A DNA stretch of 64,000 nucleotides from Fusarium oxysporum f. sp. lycopersici 4287. Taxonomy: Eukaryota > Ascomycota > Sordariomycetes > Hypocreales > Nectriaceae. Positions 11,488 through 22,979 of this stretch are shown piece by piece. A program made the translations under genes and the position numbers. The stretch covers positions 531,049-595,048 of the forward strand of contig NC_030993.1 in the NCBI RefSeq assembly GCF_000149955.1. Direction: 5' to 3'. The notes below the pieces were generated by a model, which worked only from the letters and a program-made list of their open reading frames with translations, was not told where the DNA came from and made no database searches. Positions within the stretch are counted from its first letter, which is position 1, and every line of letters starts with the position of its first letter.

Positions 11488-11892
11488 TTTAATTAGTTAG
11501 TAAAAAGGGCAGAAGTTTATTATTATAGAGGCATAGTATATATAATCCTAGACCTTATATACTCTAGCTTAATTATTACTGTATATCCTGGAACAGGGAA
11601 TAGTAATAGATCCTAAGCTTATGATTTTAGCTCTTTTAGCTGTGTTTGAGGTATCTTCTACCCTGATTTTCTTAATGTCCTACGGTTATTGACTTTGATA
11701 GCTGCTTTAGGTATCTGATGACCGTTGACTGTGCCTCTATGGTATGACCTAGCTACCAACTATTTGCCGATGGCCGCCTTTATCTGGCAAGAAATATTAA
11801 TCGATTACTTGAGCTTTAAAAGCTAAGATGAATAGATATACCCCGAGATCTATAATTGCATATAGTCTCTGTTTAATTCTCTAGAGTGGAAG
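11488..11892. other. AT-rich spacer
   Basis: Strongly AT-rich, with TATA/TTAG runs and no open frame. It separates two truncated genes and is compatible with RIP-type mutation or an old insertion, but I see no terminal repeats. Confidence 0.4.
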
Positions 11893-12580
11893 TTGATTCT
11901 GTGGTCTAGAATAAGCAAGAGTCTAGAGAATGAATTAGTGGATATCCTTCTAGAAATTCCTGGTATCTTGGAAGATCTTAGTCTTGCCAATCAGACACCG
12001 GAACATCGTTCTCTACGTGAACAATTGCAGGCAAGATGCTGTTTATGCGACGTACAACTACGCCATTGGTCCACTTCGTCCGGTGAAGCTAGCATCAGCT
12101 TTGCAGAACGACTAATATCGACCAACGCATCTCAAGTCTCCAACCCCTCACCAGAGGACCTCGCCATGGCTCATTTGAGCATGATCTACTGGGCCACATG
12201 CAGCATGTTGTACCAAATCATGCATCGTGCTGCCGATGACGACACCGGCCCCTGGCTGTACTGTCACAAAATCTTCCTCATGGTTCCATTCTTTCAGCGG
12301 CCCGACATGGGGGCCATTTTCATCAACTTTGTAGGATTTCCGGTTGGCGTGGTAATCAGCTTTGTAGCAAGACAGAGCGCATACTTTCCCTCTGTTTCTC
12401 AAGGTCTGGCGTGAGCTCCCCTTCTGATAAGAGTCCGAGAACACCGTCGTTGGAGGCCGGATGATTTGGGTCCAGGTAACGGTTCGAGAAAGGCTTTTGA
12501 GGAGTGGACGAAAGCATATCCCCTTTGCTTTCAGCAGCCCAGAAATATGTAAGTAATAAGTAAACCCAGACACATTTGAC
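11893..12580 (+). pseudogene. Remnant of a fungal transcription factor C-terminal domain
   Basis: The open part (11893-12414) contains LVDILLEIPGILEDL, LSMIYWATCSMLYQIM and YCHKIFLMVPFFQRPDMGA. This resembles the helical C-terminal regulatory domain of Zn2Cys6 factors (fungal-specific TF domain). After a TGA at 12412-12414 the same frame continues with plausible coding character (AFEEWTKAYPLCF) to about 12550. No DNA-binding domain lies upstream, which is the AT-rich spacer. The 5' loss and internal stop indicate a decayed copy. The family assignment is moderate, from pattern only. Confidence 0.35.
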
Positions 12581-13619
12581 TTACATAGCGTGCCTGAGCT
12601 CGCTATCAAACTAGTCATTCAGCCTAGCAAAGACCTTTCTCTTCGTGGCCATGTCTGGCATAGCACTCGGGGTGGTTAGATACACCAACGTAGCGACAGA
12701 GTCCGGAAGACTTTTAGCCATGAGACACACCGGCTCGGGGGTTACTCAATTTTCGCTTGGCCTTTGATGCAATCCCCGATCCAGTGGAAGGTTCGTGGTT
12801 CAACATAGCCGCCGCTGGATCTACTTTTACCTTTGCACCTATGGCCACAGGCTTGTAAGACATGATAAGACAGTATAGGCCTCGTGGCTAGAAGAAGCTA
12901 GCTTTGGCGAGATCTATGAATAAATTGGTCCTAAATCCGGCGAGCGATCAGCGAGGCAACACAAACTGCAGAGGAAACAATCATCAACTCACTTAAACCG
13001 TATCTCCGTCTTACCCACAATGAACATAACGATTTATAATGCGGCAGAAGCACCCAGCGCAATATGATTAGGAACAAACACAGTCCCCATGCCAGCATCC
13101 TAGATGACATAGAGCCACTTAGACGCTTAGACAGCCTTGTTAGTTGCATAAATAAAAGTTAAGAATGCTTCTTCATCAATGCCGAAAGATTAAAGATTAG
13201 GAGCGTATGCCTCGACGAACCCGCGTTCCTTGTTTCCTGGGCGTCTTTAAAGGATGACGATTGGGTTAGGCAGTGAAGGCGCTCCTAGGTCAACTACTGG
13301 GAGGTGGTCGACGATAAAACTCTCTAAAGTTGAGTTCGGATCCTGCTCCAATGCAGTTATGCCTTAGGGCTCTTCGTCGGAGCGCCAAGACAGCCACGTC
13401 GGGTTGAAGCCTGTGAATTCAACATATGTGTGAAGACACTGGACCCGGATCGGGCTATCTACATAATCTTCCTACCGATAACAAATTTGGTGGCTGGCTG
13501 AGTCTGAAACAGCTTACCGCTTCAAGATGGGATCTATCACAGGCTTTTCCTAGGTAGTGGATAGACCTGTGCCGGGTTCTTTAGTTATTTTTAACAAAGT
13601 AAGCTCCGTCCCACCTCAA
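12581..13619. other. Decayed sequence without an intact gene
   Basis: Plus-strand frames show short protein-like pieces (for example around 12940-13180) interrupted by many stops. A 72-codon minus ORF at 12931-13149 overlaps them. I could not assign a family. It looks like an eroded gene rather than plain spacer. Confidence 0.3.
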
Positions 13620-14219
13620 TTAAAGGCTACTCTGGGAAGATGAGCCAAACATAGAGAGGTCGCTTTTGATGGCTGATACCATAGTTCCGGCCTCGGCGTA
13701 GTTCTGGAACAAGAGGGCAGCGACAGAACTGGGGCTCATGAGCTCCTTAGTCCATGGATCAACGGATGAGGAGCTTATGTAGAAAGGCATGCCCTGGCTA
13801 ATGACGGTCCTGAAGAGAACTGCAGAAGCCTCGCTACTAGTTTTGTTGATGAACTTGAAGGAATTGCAAGGGAGTGTTGCGGTTGAGATCGTACCATCAT
13901 ACCAAGTGGGAGGGGGAGTGTAAACCTCGCCGAACTTGATAGCTGTGGGATTGGTGGAAATATTGAATTTGGCTTTATATCCTATCAGTAAAGTGGTGAG
14001 AGTGCAGGGCTGGATAAAAAGTCGTACCTCCGTTTGTGAATTTGTCCTTGGTGGCGGCAATCTTGAATTGGTCTACTCATGAGATGATGATAACACTAGT
14101 AATTGCTATTGAAACGTTAATAATACAATCAATAGATTCTTCGAGCAAATCGCTTACAATCCGCGTAGGCAATCAAATTGAAGTCAGGGTTGTCACCAAC
14201 ACCAGCAGTGAAGCAGAGT
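13620..14219 (-). CDS. Unrecognised protein, three 3' exons visible
   Basis: Three exons join in phase: 14219-14158 (ending AYAD), 14072-14028 (QFKIAATKDKFTNG) and 13981-13620 (YKAKFNISTNPTAIKFGEVY to the stop). Introns are 85 and 46 nt with GTAAGC and GTACGA donors. The joined product is rich in Thr, Ser, Asn and aromatic residues with one Cys per exon or so, which suggests an extracellular protein. The 5' part would lie above 14220, where the DNA becomes AT-rich. A further coding-like piece (GFQGESYGSSFTNR) appears near 14410-14450, also ended by a stop. I do not recognise the family. It may be a degrading gene in the 10-14 kb graveyard. Confidence 0.35.
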
Positions 14220-14229
14220 CTAGGAATAG

Positions 14230-14928
14230 TAAGTAATAAGCTATATGCTTTAATACCCTTTCTATTTATATTCCTTAAAAAGATAATAATATAATGCTAA
14301 TAGCTATAACTTAGGAGGTAAGTGAAATAATTCGTGCCCGTAACAGCGCTGTAGTACGATTATACGTACCGTTATCGAAGCACGTCTAGGATGGTCAAAT
14401 CTCAATGCGGTTGGTAAAGCTGCTACCATAACTTTCGCCCTGGAAGCCAGCTGGATTTTCTATTTGATCATTCCGCCACCATTAGCGCAGACTCTCTTCA
14501 TCAATAGCAGATGACAAGAGACAAGAGACAAGAGGTTTAAAATCATTGGAAACTGCATGGGTTGTACTCAGTTTATTAGGGAATCCCTGGATCAGGGTTT
14601 TCTTCGGCAACCTTGTCCTTTCTCAGTCAAATGGCTCTGTCTGAAGTTGTGGAGATTATCATTCTAACCGGAGTGGCCTGATAATGGAGGATTGGCTTGG
14701 AAGGTTTACCTTTGGATTTCTCGCATATACGCAACGATCCGTGTGTGGCTGCTCCCAATGGAATTTCTCGATAGATAGTCTCCAAAAAGGGGAACATATG
14801 AAGATAATAGCAGCTGAGTGTAACAAGAGCCGGGAAATAGCTGTAAATCATATTCGTTGCGGGAAAATGTAACATGTAATGGAATACTGATATATACTAG
14901 TATATGATACTCAGCATAGTTATCTAGA
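14230..14928. other. AT-rich intergenic with coding-like debris
   Basis: Low-complexity AT-rich stretch at 14230-14340, a small coding-like fragment near 14410-14450 (minus strand), and a short direct repeat GACAAGA around 14515-14532. There is no intact gene. Confidence 0.35.
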
Positions 14929-16511
14929 CTATATGGCTTCAAGAATGATTCTCCTGTATGTAGCAAGAGGCTTTTCTGTCGCATCACGGAGAGCAAGAAT
15001 AATATGCATTGTCTAAAAGCAAGTCAGTATCCACTCGTATGGTTGTTAAAGAGTCGACTTACATCATTCAGACTCTTGGCAGTCTCCAGCTTCACCACGC
15101 TGCCATCATCCTTGATACTTGTGATATTTACATTCGGGCTCTTGGGCGTCAAGATTGGCTTCATCTTGAGCAAAGGGTCAAAGCCTTCCAAGCCTCGTCC
15201 GTATGCACCACCAGGCTCGCGGTAGTGGAACCAATCGTACTTGAGCTCATCACCATCGGGATCCCAACTGTTTGATGCATCCAGAACAATGTTGCTGCCA
15301 GGCTTGTACTTGAGCTTCAATGGGGCAGTGCCACAAGAGCCATTGACGATGGCAACGGGCTGATGGTTGTTCTCGGAGTACTTGGAGTTGACAGTCCACT
15401 TCATACGAGCAGCAAAGTCGAACTGATAATCCTGACGCCAGCGCCAGATAGTTGCAAACTTGCTGGTGAATGCCTTTCCGTTGGCGCCAACGACGTAGTC
15501 ACTTGTATCTGCGTAGACGCGCGACTGATTCGTGTGGTCGAGGAGGGTATAACGACCGCCCCAGCTACCCCACTCGGGATGGTTCACGTCACCCAGGCCA
15601 TTCTGCACAAGAGGCAAGAAAGCCGGTGTATCACCCTCCATGATGAAAGACCAGTTAAGATAGTGGGATCCCAGAGGACCAAGTCGGATATTCTTCTCGA
15701 GCCAGTCATTTGAGACAATGCTGGAGTCTGGGCCGCCGTGATCAAAGTTACGGTACTCTTCACCTGAGATACCGTTCCATGCCGCGACAGTGTATTCGCT
15801 GAATCCGTGCAGAGAGACGACATAAAAGAGTTGAGGGTAACGGAGACGGATCCAGACACCGGTGTCGTCTTGATCGGAGATAGCTAAAACGCGAAGCTTT
15901 TCGACGAAAGCGTCAACAGCGTCTTCGCTTCGAGTGCGAGAAACATGCTGAAGGGCCTCAGCCAGAATCGCAGATCCTCCCCAGACAGAAACTGTAAGAG
16001 GATCATCGACGCTCGCCTTATCAGCAGCCTTGACAAGCGCTTTCGCACCGTCGCTCAAGCTCATATTGAGTGATTTCCGTCCATAAACAGGATGACCTTT
16101 ATGAACTCTGTCAAGAAGGTACTTGTATGAAGGATAAGGCGCGTGAGATGGCACATTAGCGTTGAGGTTATTCACAACCTTCTTATAACCATCCAAAACG
16201 CCAACGACAGACTCATAGTCAATCTTGTCAGGCATCCACGTCGAAGTCGTCACAGAAATGCCCTGAATGTCAATTTCATTGGCGTAAGTCAACAGCCGAA
16301 CAAGACTCATCTGATCATCAGGCTCATTGCTGATATCCGTGAGCACAAACAATCTGCGCTTGTGCTCAGTGCGCGAAGTCGAGCATTGCTTGTCATGGCT
16401 TGGTGCAGCTTGCACGAAGGGGAGCGCGGTGAAGAAGGCGAAAGCGCCGACAAGTTGGGAGAACATGTTGGGCATGGTGTAGTTCAACGCTGCTGAAGCA
16501 TTGAGGTCCAT
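14929..16511 (-). CDS. Secreted DUF1593 / nucleoside hydrolase-like protein (Sde182 N-terminal type)
   Basis: Two exons: 16511-15063 and 15012-14929, with a 50-nt intron (GTAAGT...TTTTAG). The product is 510 aa from the first ATG, or 495 aa from the third ATG (MFSQLVGAF), which starts directly at a good signal peptide ending FVQAA. The catalytic-type N-terminal motif RLFVLTDISNEPDDQMSL resembles the calcium-binding Asp cluster of inosine-uridine nucleoside hydrolases and defines DUF1593 (cellulose-binding Sde182 N-terminal). A PKD/cadherin-like C-terminal sandwich follows (LDASNSWDPDGD, then HIILALRDATEKPL...RRIIL). The second exon supplies the last strand of that domain, which supports the splice. 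It probably acts outside the cell on plant-derived polymers or glycosides; the substrate is unproven. Confidence 0.85.
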
Positions 16512-17715
16512 TGTGAGGAAAGTGTTGTCTTTATAGACTGCCGATTAGCAACTGGTGATAAATCATGGCATTTACTTCTCGGGGGGCGGGTGGTTAGAGT
16601 TGCTGAATGGGGTAACTTCGTTAAGATTGTGCGCTAAGAACTGGCTTGATTCTTCAACTTTAAGCACTATCCTGGCCCATCCCCAGACTAAACGTCATGA
16701 CATGGGCTTGACTCCACCTTCAATGGACCGGTTGAAGAACCGCTAATTTGGGACAGTCGAGGGAATTTTTCTGGGAGAAAATGCGGGGGAGAAAACCGTT
16801 GACCGGTAGATGAAGTCGCAGATGTGTTTAAAACTGCTAGTTCTGGCGAGGTTCACCTATGGATCTTCGTCATGTCGCGTACTTTGCTATGCTAATATTT
16901 CGGTACTGTTGTCGAAAATTTCGTCCATTGGCGGACCGGAAGAATGGTTCTCTATCATCTTTGTCGGGTTGGTCATCTAAAAGAGCCAAGCCGAGACTAT
17001 TTCTCCAACAGGGCATGTTCCGAGGTTCCTTCAATGCCGCGATGAAGTATCCCCGGTCTACCGTGGTCTGATATAAACGGCCCGATAGAACGTGGGCTTG
17101 GACTGATGGAGAAATCTGGGGTATTTCTCCGCAGTCGGCCAACCTCAACCAAGACGATCTTTATTTTGGCATCTTCGCCGACAGGCCATCATTATTGTTT
17201 ACATTGATATACATTCGTGCACTCATAGTTCTATTAGGCATACATTCATGCTATAGAACCGCAACGGGCCTGACGATAAATGGGTGATTGAAACGACTTC
17301 ATTGAATTTATTTCGTGATTGAAGGGGAGTGTTATTTATAACCCAATAACCCATAATTTATATGGGTATCTTAGGCACATATGTGACCCATCTCGTGGAG
17401 GCAGGGCACGAATAAAGGGATGGGCTGAATTCGGAAAAGAATTCCTTCAAAACCTGTCATTACTATGTAAGAGTTGTTTCTCTGCAGCCTAGCTAACAGA
17501 TAGTCGTTATAATAAGACTCCACTATAGTCATTCTTCCTAACTAATAAACCTACTCCTAATAGCTCTTCTTGAAGTACTATAAGCCCTTATACTAAGTAT
17601 CATCAGGACCAGCTAAATACAGGAGTTAATCGAAGAAAAATACATCCACACTTGCAGTAGCCTACTACAGATGATCTGTAAGATGGTTAGGGTGTATCCT
17701 TGTATCAGTAAGCTT
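16512..17715. other. Intergenic, 1.2 kb
   Basis: Promoter of the DUF1593 gene followed by AT-rich DNA (17270-17650) rich in TTATA and CTAATAA words. Short ORFs near 16860-17150 overlap on both strands and show no domain. No gene is supported. Confidence 0.4.
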
Positions 17716-19484
17716 CTACAGTTCTTTGATGAACCCAACCTCGACTACTTTGTCAGCGTCAATATCAAGATCAGCAAGCTTAGTTCGAGAGTTTTCTCGA
17801 AGCCAAAGAAAAGTCCACAGCAGCCAGGATCGGAGATAAGCCTTGGGGGATAGGACACTTGGCCAACCAATTTTAATCGTCTCTTTACCAAGAATGTACA
17901 CAGTTGGAGAGTTCCGTGAAGATTGCATCATGTCTAGCTCGGCAGCTGTCATATCGTTGCGTCGACCCCTTGCGATTGAAATCGCAATTTGTTGAACAAC
18001 ATCTTGAGCGAGACCCGGATATAAAATGTTGTCTGTGTAGCCATGGCGCAGTGTAATGGCATAACACGAATCGATCTCAGAGACGCGTCTGATAATATAT
18101 CGATCGGTCAATGGGACTGTAGGTACCGGAAGGGGGCGCATGTTGAAGAGAACAACGACTGCAGGTCGCGCGGCGAACTTGATGACGAATTGGAAGAAAG
18201 AAGGAGGAAGGGTATTGGTGATGCCAGACTTGTCAAAGAATATCCCCAGGCCTGGAACAGTAGAGATAGGTGTTCCACCAAATGTTGACGTTAAAGCCAC
18301 AGGGCCTTTCGTGGCAGTGGTAGGAAACAAGAGCGCCTGGGGTGAAAGTTGATCTTGAGATTCTGCTTCCCACTGGCACTCTTTTCCGAAACGCCACAGG
18401 GTAAAGAGACAGGAGAGGATGAAAGCTAGAAGAAGGGTGAACCATGCGCCGTCTGGAACCTTTTCATAGACTGACGATAAAAAGGCTGCATCTAGACTGG
18501 CAAAGACCAGCCAGAGAGGCACAACTATGTATGCCGGAAGTCTCCAAACGAGGATTGCGACAAGGGAAACCATGCACGTCGTAACTACGTGAACTTAGCT
18601 GGAATTTGTAACGCTGCTGGAGTATCAACTTACTAAAAGTGACAGTGATAACGCAGACACCATATGCGTTGCCTAGGGAGGTGGTCTATAGAGTTGTAAG
18701 TAGTTACCCATACCATAAAGTCATTGAATACGTACATTGTTGTATACTGCTGTAATAATAACCGTACCAATCATAAGCAGCCAATTTGCCATTGGCATGT
18801 AGACCTGCTCGTGGAAAGTCTGACTAGTATGAATAACTTTGATATGAGGAAAGTATGAGAGCCTCATGATCTGAGTAAGAAGCTGAAAGGGTGAAGTTAT
18901 CATGGCTTGAGATTTGCCATGGCTGCGAGTTTCTCTATCACTATTATAAAATACAGAGTTCCTGGAGGCACTGTATTAAAGAAGGGGTTAGTGAAAGCTT
19001 GTTTCGTCTCGTCGTGAGATATATACGCGGCCTGTCCTATGTATGCGATGAGCAGGCAAGGATAAGCCAAGCATATCCACGATAGTTGCACTGCACGTTT
19101 ACTGAATGCTCCCAGGTCCGCGAATAAGGCCTCGACGCCTGTAAAAGCTAAGAGCAGACCGCCTAAGGATTTCCAGCCCTCGTGTCCGTTGCGCACAAGG
19201 TATGAGAAAGCAAAGTGTGGACTGAATGCCTTGAGGACAGTGTAATCGTGAACAGCGAGGTTATAAATACCAGCGCATAGGTTGAACAGCAACCAGATGG
19301 CGACAACCGGTGCAAACATAGTACCGATCTTTGATGTGCCAAATGGCTGGATGAGGAAAAGTGCAACAAGTATGCCACACGAGATGCCGACGATGGCAGA
19401 GGTTCCCAGGTTAGGATTGGCGACCTTTATTCCTTGAATAGCTCCTAGGACAGACTGAGCTGGTGTCAGCACGCCATCAGCCAT
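17716..19484 (-). CDS. HAK1: HAK/KUP-family high-affinity potassium transporter, interrupted by assembly gap and frameshift
   Basis: Visible exons: 19484-18736, 18685-18634 and 18584-17716, joined by 50- and 49-nt introns with GTACGT and GTAAGT donors. The protein shows HAK hallmarks: MADGVLTPAQSVLGA at the gap edge, GVEALFADLGAFS, NPFFNTVPPG, a QLLTQIMRLSYFPHIK segment, NAYGVCVI, then the long hydrophilic tail. Its role is proton-coupled K+ uptake at the plasma membrane. The N-terminal third should lie in the N gap. Oddity: between 18904 and 18920 the frame shifts. Upstream it reads LAAMANLKP then stop; downstream it reads KSQAMITSPFQ, and the expected AxVASQAMIT is one base short. This is either a pseudogene or an assembly error beside the gap. 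Confidence 0.75.
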
Positions 19485-20284
19485 NNNNNNNNNNNNNNNN
19501 NNNNNNNNNNNNNNNNNNNNNNNNNNNNNNNNNNNNNNNNNNNNNNNNNNNNNNNNNNNNNNNNNNNNNNNNNNNNNNNNNNNNNNNNNNNNNNNNNNNN
19601 NNNNNNNNNNNNNNNNNNNNNNNNNNNNNNNNNNNNNNNNNNNNNNNNNNNNNNNNNNNNNNNNNNNNNNNNNNNNNNNNNNNNNNNNNNNNNNNNNNNN
19701 NNNNNNNNNNNNNNNNNNNNNNNNNNNNNNNNNNNNNNNNNNNNNNNNNNNNNNNNNNNNNNNNNNNNNNNNNNNNNNNNNNNNNNNNNNNNNNNNNNNN
19801 NNNNNNNNNNNNNNNNNNNNNNNNNNNNNNNNNNNNNNNNNNNNNNNNNNNNNNNNNNNNNNNNNNNNNNNNNNNNNNNNNNNNNNNNNNNNNNNNNNNN
19901 NNNNNNNNNNNNNNNNNNNNNNNNNNNNNNNNNNNNNNNNNNNNNNNNNNNNNNNNNNNNNNNNNNNNNNNNNNNNNNNNNNNNNNNNNNNNNNNNNNNN
20001 NNNNNNNNNNNNNNNNNNNNNNNNNNNNNNNNNNNNNNNNNNNNNNNNNNNNNNNNNNNNNNNNNNNNNNNNNNNNNNNNNNNNNNNNNNNNNNNNNNNN
20101 NNNNNNNNNNNNNNNNNNNNNNNNNNNNNNNNNNNNNNNNNNNNNNNNNNNNNNNNNNNNNNNNNNNNNNNNNNNNNNNNNNNNNNNNNNNNNNNNNNNN
20201 NNNNNNNNNNNNNNNNNNNNNNNNNNNNNNNNNNNNNNNNNNNNNNNNNNNNNNNNNNNNNNNNNNNNNNNNNNNNNNNNNNNN
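19485..20284. other. Assembly gap (800 N)
   Basis: Exactly 800 undetermined bases. It swallows the 5' part of the HAK transporter gene, roughly 200 residues plus any introns. Sequence resumes at 20285. A minus-strand ATG at 20315 or 20326 near the edge is not obviously the transporter start, since both lead quickly to stops or unknown sequence. Confidence 0.95.
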
Positions 20285-20767
20285 GGCGCATCGATGTCTC
20301 AAGATATCGTAACATGGCCAGCCATGTTGACCAGGTATCTAACTCGGGTAAGACAAATCACATACATTGTCAAATTTCTCTGACAATTAATTATTGCCAA
20401 GAATGTATCAAACGGTTTTCTTAGCAGCTGAAAGCTTGGCTTTTCATTTGAGCTGACCCTTGGCTCTTTGGCGAGGCAGATGTAGACGCGGGATTTTCCC
20501 CCTCTTGAGACCGTGACAGACCAATCAAGGATAAGGATAGGATAATCACTGATTTGTCGAGACCCTTTGCCTGCGGCTCTGAATGACCGCGGATGACTCT
20601 ACTGGCCGTGCAGATTCAATATGTATGAGGGAATATTCATCCCAGTAGGCCTTTATGGATGGCCCCTTGGCTTATCTTGACACCTGGGCCCTCCACGCTA
20701 TCCTGCTCATCTCACCACCCAACACAAGCAACTCCCTCATCGCCTTCGTTTTCCTGCTTTTTCGGGT
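20285..20767. other. Intergenic
   Basis: Likely holds the upstream region of the HAK gene (minus strand) and the promoter of the RING gene (plus strand). I see no coding region. Confidence 0.4.
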
Positions 20768-21550
20768 ATGATTCTAACGCCAGATTTAATTGCCAGAGAA
20801 AGCAATGGCGAACATCGTAAACCTTCGGTCATTTTCATTATTCTAGGCATTATCGCATTTGGCCTTGTGCTACTTACACCATTTATCCTCAGCAAAAGGG
20901 GATGTCATAGGCCAGAACCCTATCAACTTGATGTCCCAGTGCCACAGCGGGCGAGAAACATATGCCTCATTCCGGAGGCTTTGAACTTGATACCAATAAC
21001 TTGCTATCGAGAGGCAGCAGCGGTTGAAATTGATGCTTCGAAGCAAGTCGCAAACTGTCCAGGACAAGCGAGCGCGCCAAGCTGCCTTATCTGTATTAAT
21101 GAGTTTAAACAAGGTACCCAGACTCGCTCTCTACCATGCGGTCATCGCTTCCATCCCAGATGTATTGACCCATGGCTTCTGGAGCGATCTATAACTTGCC
21201 CAGTTTGGTATGTTCTGGTTATAATTCATTATTTACCAGCTAGAACTTACTTCTGTAGTCGTGCAAATGTTGCAGACGCTCTTGTCCATATACCTGTATC
21301 CAATCTACCCGCAGCACCTCGTCGAATGCTGAGCCGTAGACCAATAGTTAAGTTCACACTTCTCACCGGATTGTTGTGCAACCTAACAGAACACTAGGCT
21401 ACCTCGGAGCTTCTTCCTATCGCAAGAATTCCAACTATTCAGTCTCGCGGCCCAGGCACTGCCGTTCCTGCTCGACCGTTTCAACCTCAGGAACCACCGC
21501 TGCCGGTGACGTTGGAGGCCTCGTGCCAGATTGGCTCCTCAGGCCGTTAG
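20768..21550 (+). CDS. RING-H2 membrane-anchored E3 ubiquitin ligase
   Basis: Three exons: 20768-21207, 21259-21346 and 21398-21550, about 226 aa. A single transmembrane helix lies at residues about 20-42 (VIFIILGIIAFGLVLLTPF). The RING-H2 finger is split by the first intron: CLIC, then CGHRFHPRC, then CPV ending exon 1, with the last zinc-binding Cys completed across the junction (TG|T) to give CPVCRAN. That reconstruction of a full C3H2C3 set strongly supports the intron. The C-terminal exon is Pro/Arg-rich (PTIQSRGPG, PFQPQEPP); its junction (GTTAAG donor, CCTAAC branch, CACTAG acceptor) is less certain. It resembles the PA-TM-RING/ATL-type ligases that ubiquitinate membrane proteins. Confidence 0.75.
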
Positions 21551-21811
21551 GATACGAAATAAAAGAGTCGAGCGGGTTTGGGTTGGTGATGCTTTATAAT
21601 TTGCAGCAGGCAACGCAGGGGCTTTATTCTCTCTTATTAATTAAAATATACAACTGTTCTTCGAGTTCAACTTTTCATCACTATAACCTTCCCGTTCTAT
21701 CAAGTCCGCCCCATCTGTCTACCCCCACTTTCAAGTTCCCAAGCTCTCTTATCCGTCGAGGAAAGCCTTTTCCAAACTCGGAACTCATTTCCACCATTTG
21801 TTGTTGACTGA

Positions 21812-22066
21812 GTGCCAACAACTTGCGCCATTATTCAAAAGAGGACTCAATGCAAATATTCAGTTGGTGGATGTAAGAACTGTCGCCGAAAACACCAGAA
21901 ATGTGACAAACCCACCCCAAAATGCTTCCAATGTAGGGCTGCAGGCTTGGAGTGCAGTGGCTTCAACGCTGATCTTAGCTGGGTGACAACCACACAAAGG
22001 TCACTACGTGACGAGCGCAAGTCAACACTAAAGTGCCCGAGGAAACGGGAAAACAATGATACCTAA
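21812..22066 (+). pseudogene. Orphan Zn2Cys6 DNA-binding domain
   Basis: The frame encodes a complete binuclear zinc cluster, GCKNCRRKHQKCDKPTPKC then FQCRAAGLEC, with canonical six-Cys spacing, followed by a typical linker. It begins after a TGA with a GTG, has no ATG upstream of the cluster, and stops 26 codons after the last structure. The remaining 700 bp contain only disordered frames: a 196-codon ORF at 22184-22774 without a recognisable TF domain, and a second frame with several stops. I read it as a decayed transcription factor gene. A missed first exon splicing into the AAAAG at about 21840 could supply a start. Confidence 0.5.
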
Positions 22067-22979
22067 CTGCGTCCCTTACATACAGCGAACAATCACTCAA
22101 TACTCTGACAGGTCTGGAAAACACCTCTACAAACATTTCCATACCTAGAACCACAGCCCCGGGTATCAAGGATACCCTTTCAAATGTCTACAGTCAACTT
22201 ACACATTTCGAAGGGCACCACTAGCATGTTGCGGCCACACGCCTGGTCAGTGTTTCCGACACTCATCTGCCAAGTCATGAGAGCGATGCCCTTTGGCATG
22301 ACTGGCGATACCATCAATGGTAGTGAACAGGATCATTTGTCGATTTGTCAGCACCCTGGATATGCGCCGGACTTCCTCGGAAACACGGAAAGTGTGTTGG
22401 ACTGGCCATATTTGTTCAGTGTGGATTACTCTCTTTCGGATCTACTCTCTCCAGGCTTTGACAATACGCACAACGATGCTCGCTCGTCAATTGTTCCTCC
22501 CTTAGCGCCATACTTGTGCTTGACAAAAGGGTTCGAAATCAGGATACCCGACTTCGTTCTATGCTGGACTTCGAAAAGAAAGGGCTGCAAGTCATGTGTT
22601 TCTCCGAGTATTTCCATAGCTCAAGCCAGCTCGAGTTATTTGGCTCTTGAACATCTTTGGTTGATAGATGTTATTCCTGAGATATTGACTGGGTTAGGCT
22701 CTCGTAGCCTCGAGGTTTGGAAGCCGCTGGGTGCTGGTGGCTCGAGTTTGGAGAAAATGTACAGCTTTGGGTAACCTGGTGTTCAGGTTTCGTTTCCGGT
22801 TTGGGAATTAAGTTTGCTTAGGTTCTCATGTTAGGGTTGTGAGGGATCTACTGCAGAATGGAAGTGTCTGTATGTGAATAAATTGTCCTTGCGATGTGCA
22901 GTATTTGCGAAATTCGGAAGGATATGCAAATGAAATGCTAGCATCTTTAAATGGATACTCTCGTGGAGTTCTGTCTCTA
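22067..22979. other. Probable eroded 3' part of the transcription factor gene
   Basis: Contains a plus-strand open frame (22184-22774, possible TTG/ATG starts) with no recognised domain. Frame-to-frame switches suggest eroded coding sequence. There are no RNA genes or repeats. Confidence 0.3.

Noticed and set aside
19463..20383. Long ORFs spanning the N gap on both strands
   Set aside because: They are open only because undetermined bases cannot encode stops. Only the minus-strand frame bordering the gap (MADGVLTPAQS) has family support.
22184..22774. 196-codon plus-strand ORF downstream of the zinc cluster
   Set aside because: No domain is recognised, and other frames in the same stretch look equally protein-like. 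Treated as eroded coding sequence rather than a gene.
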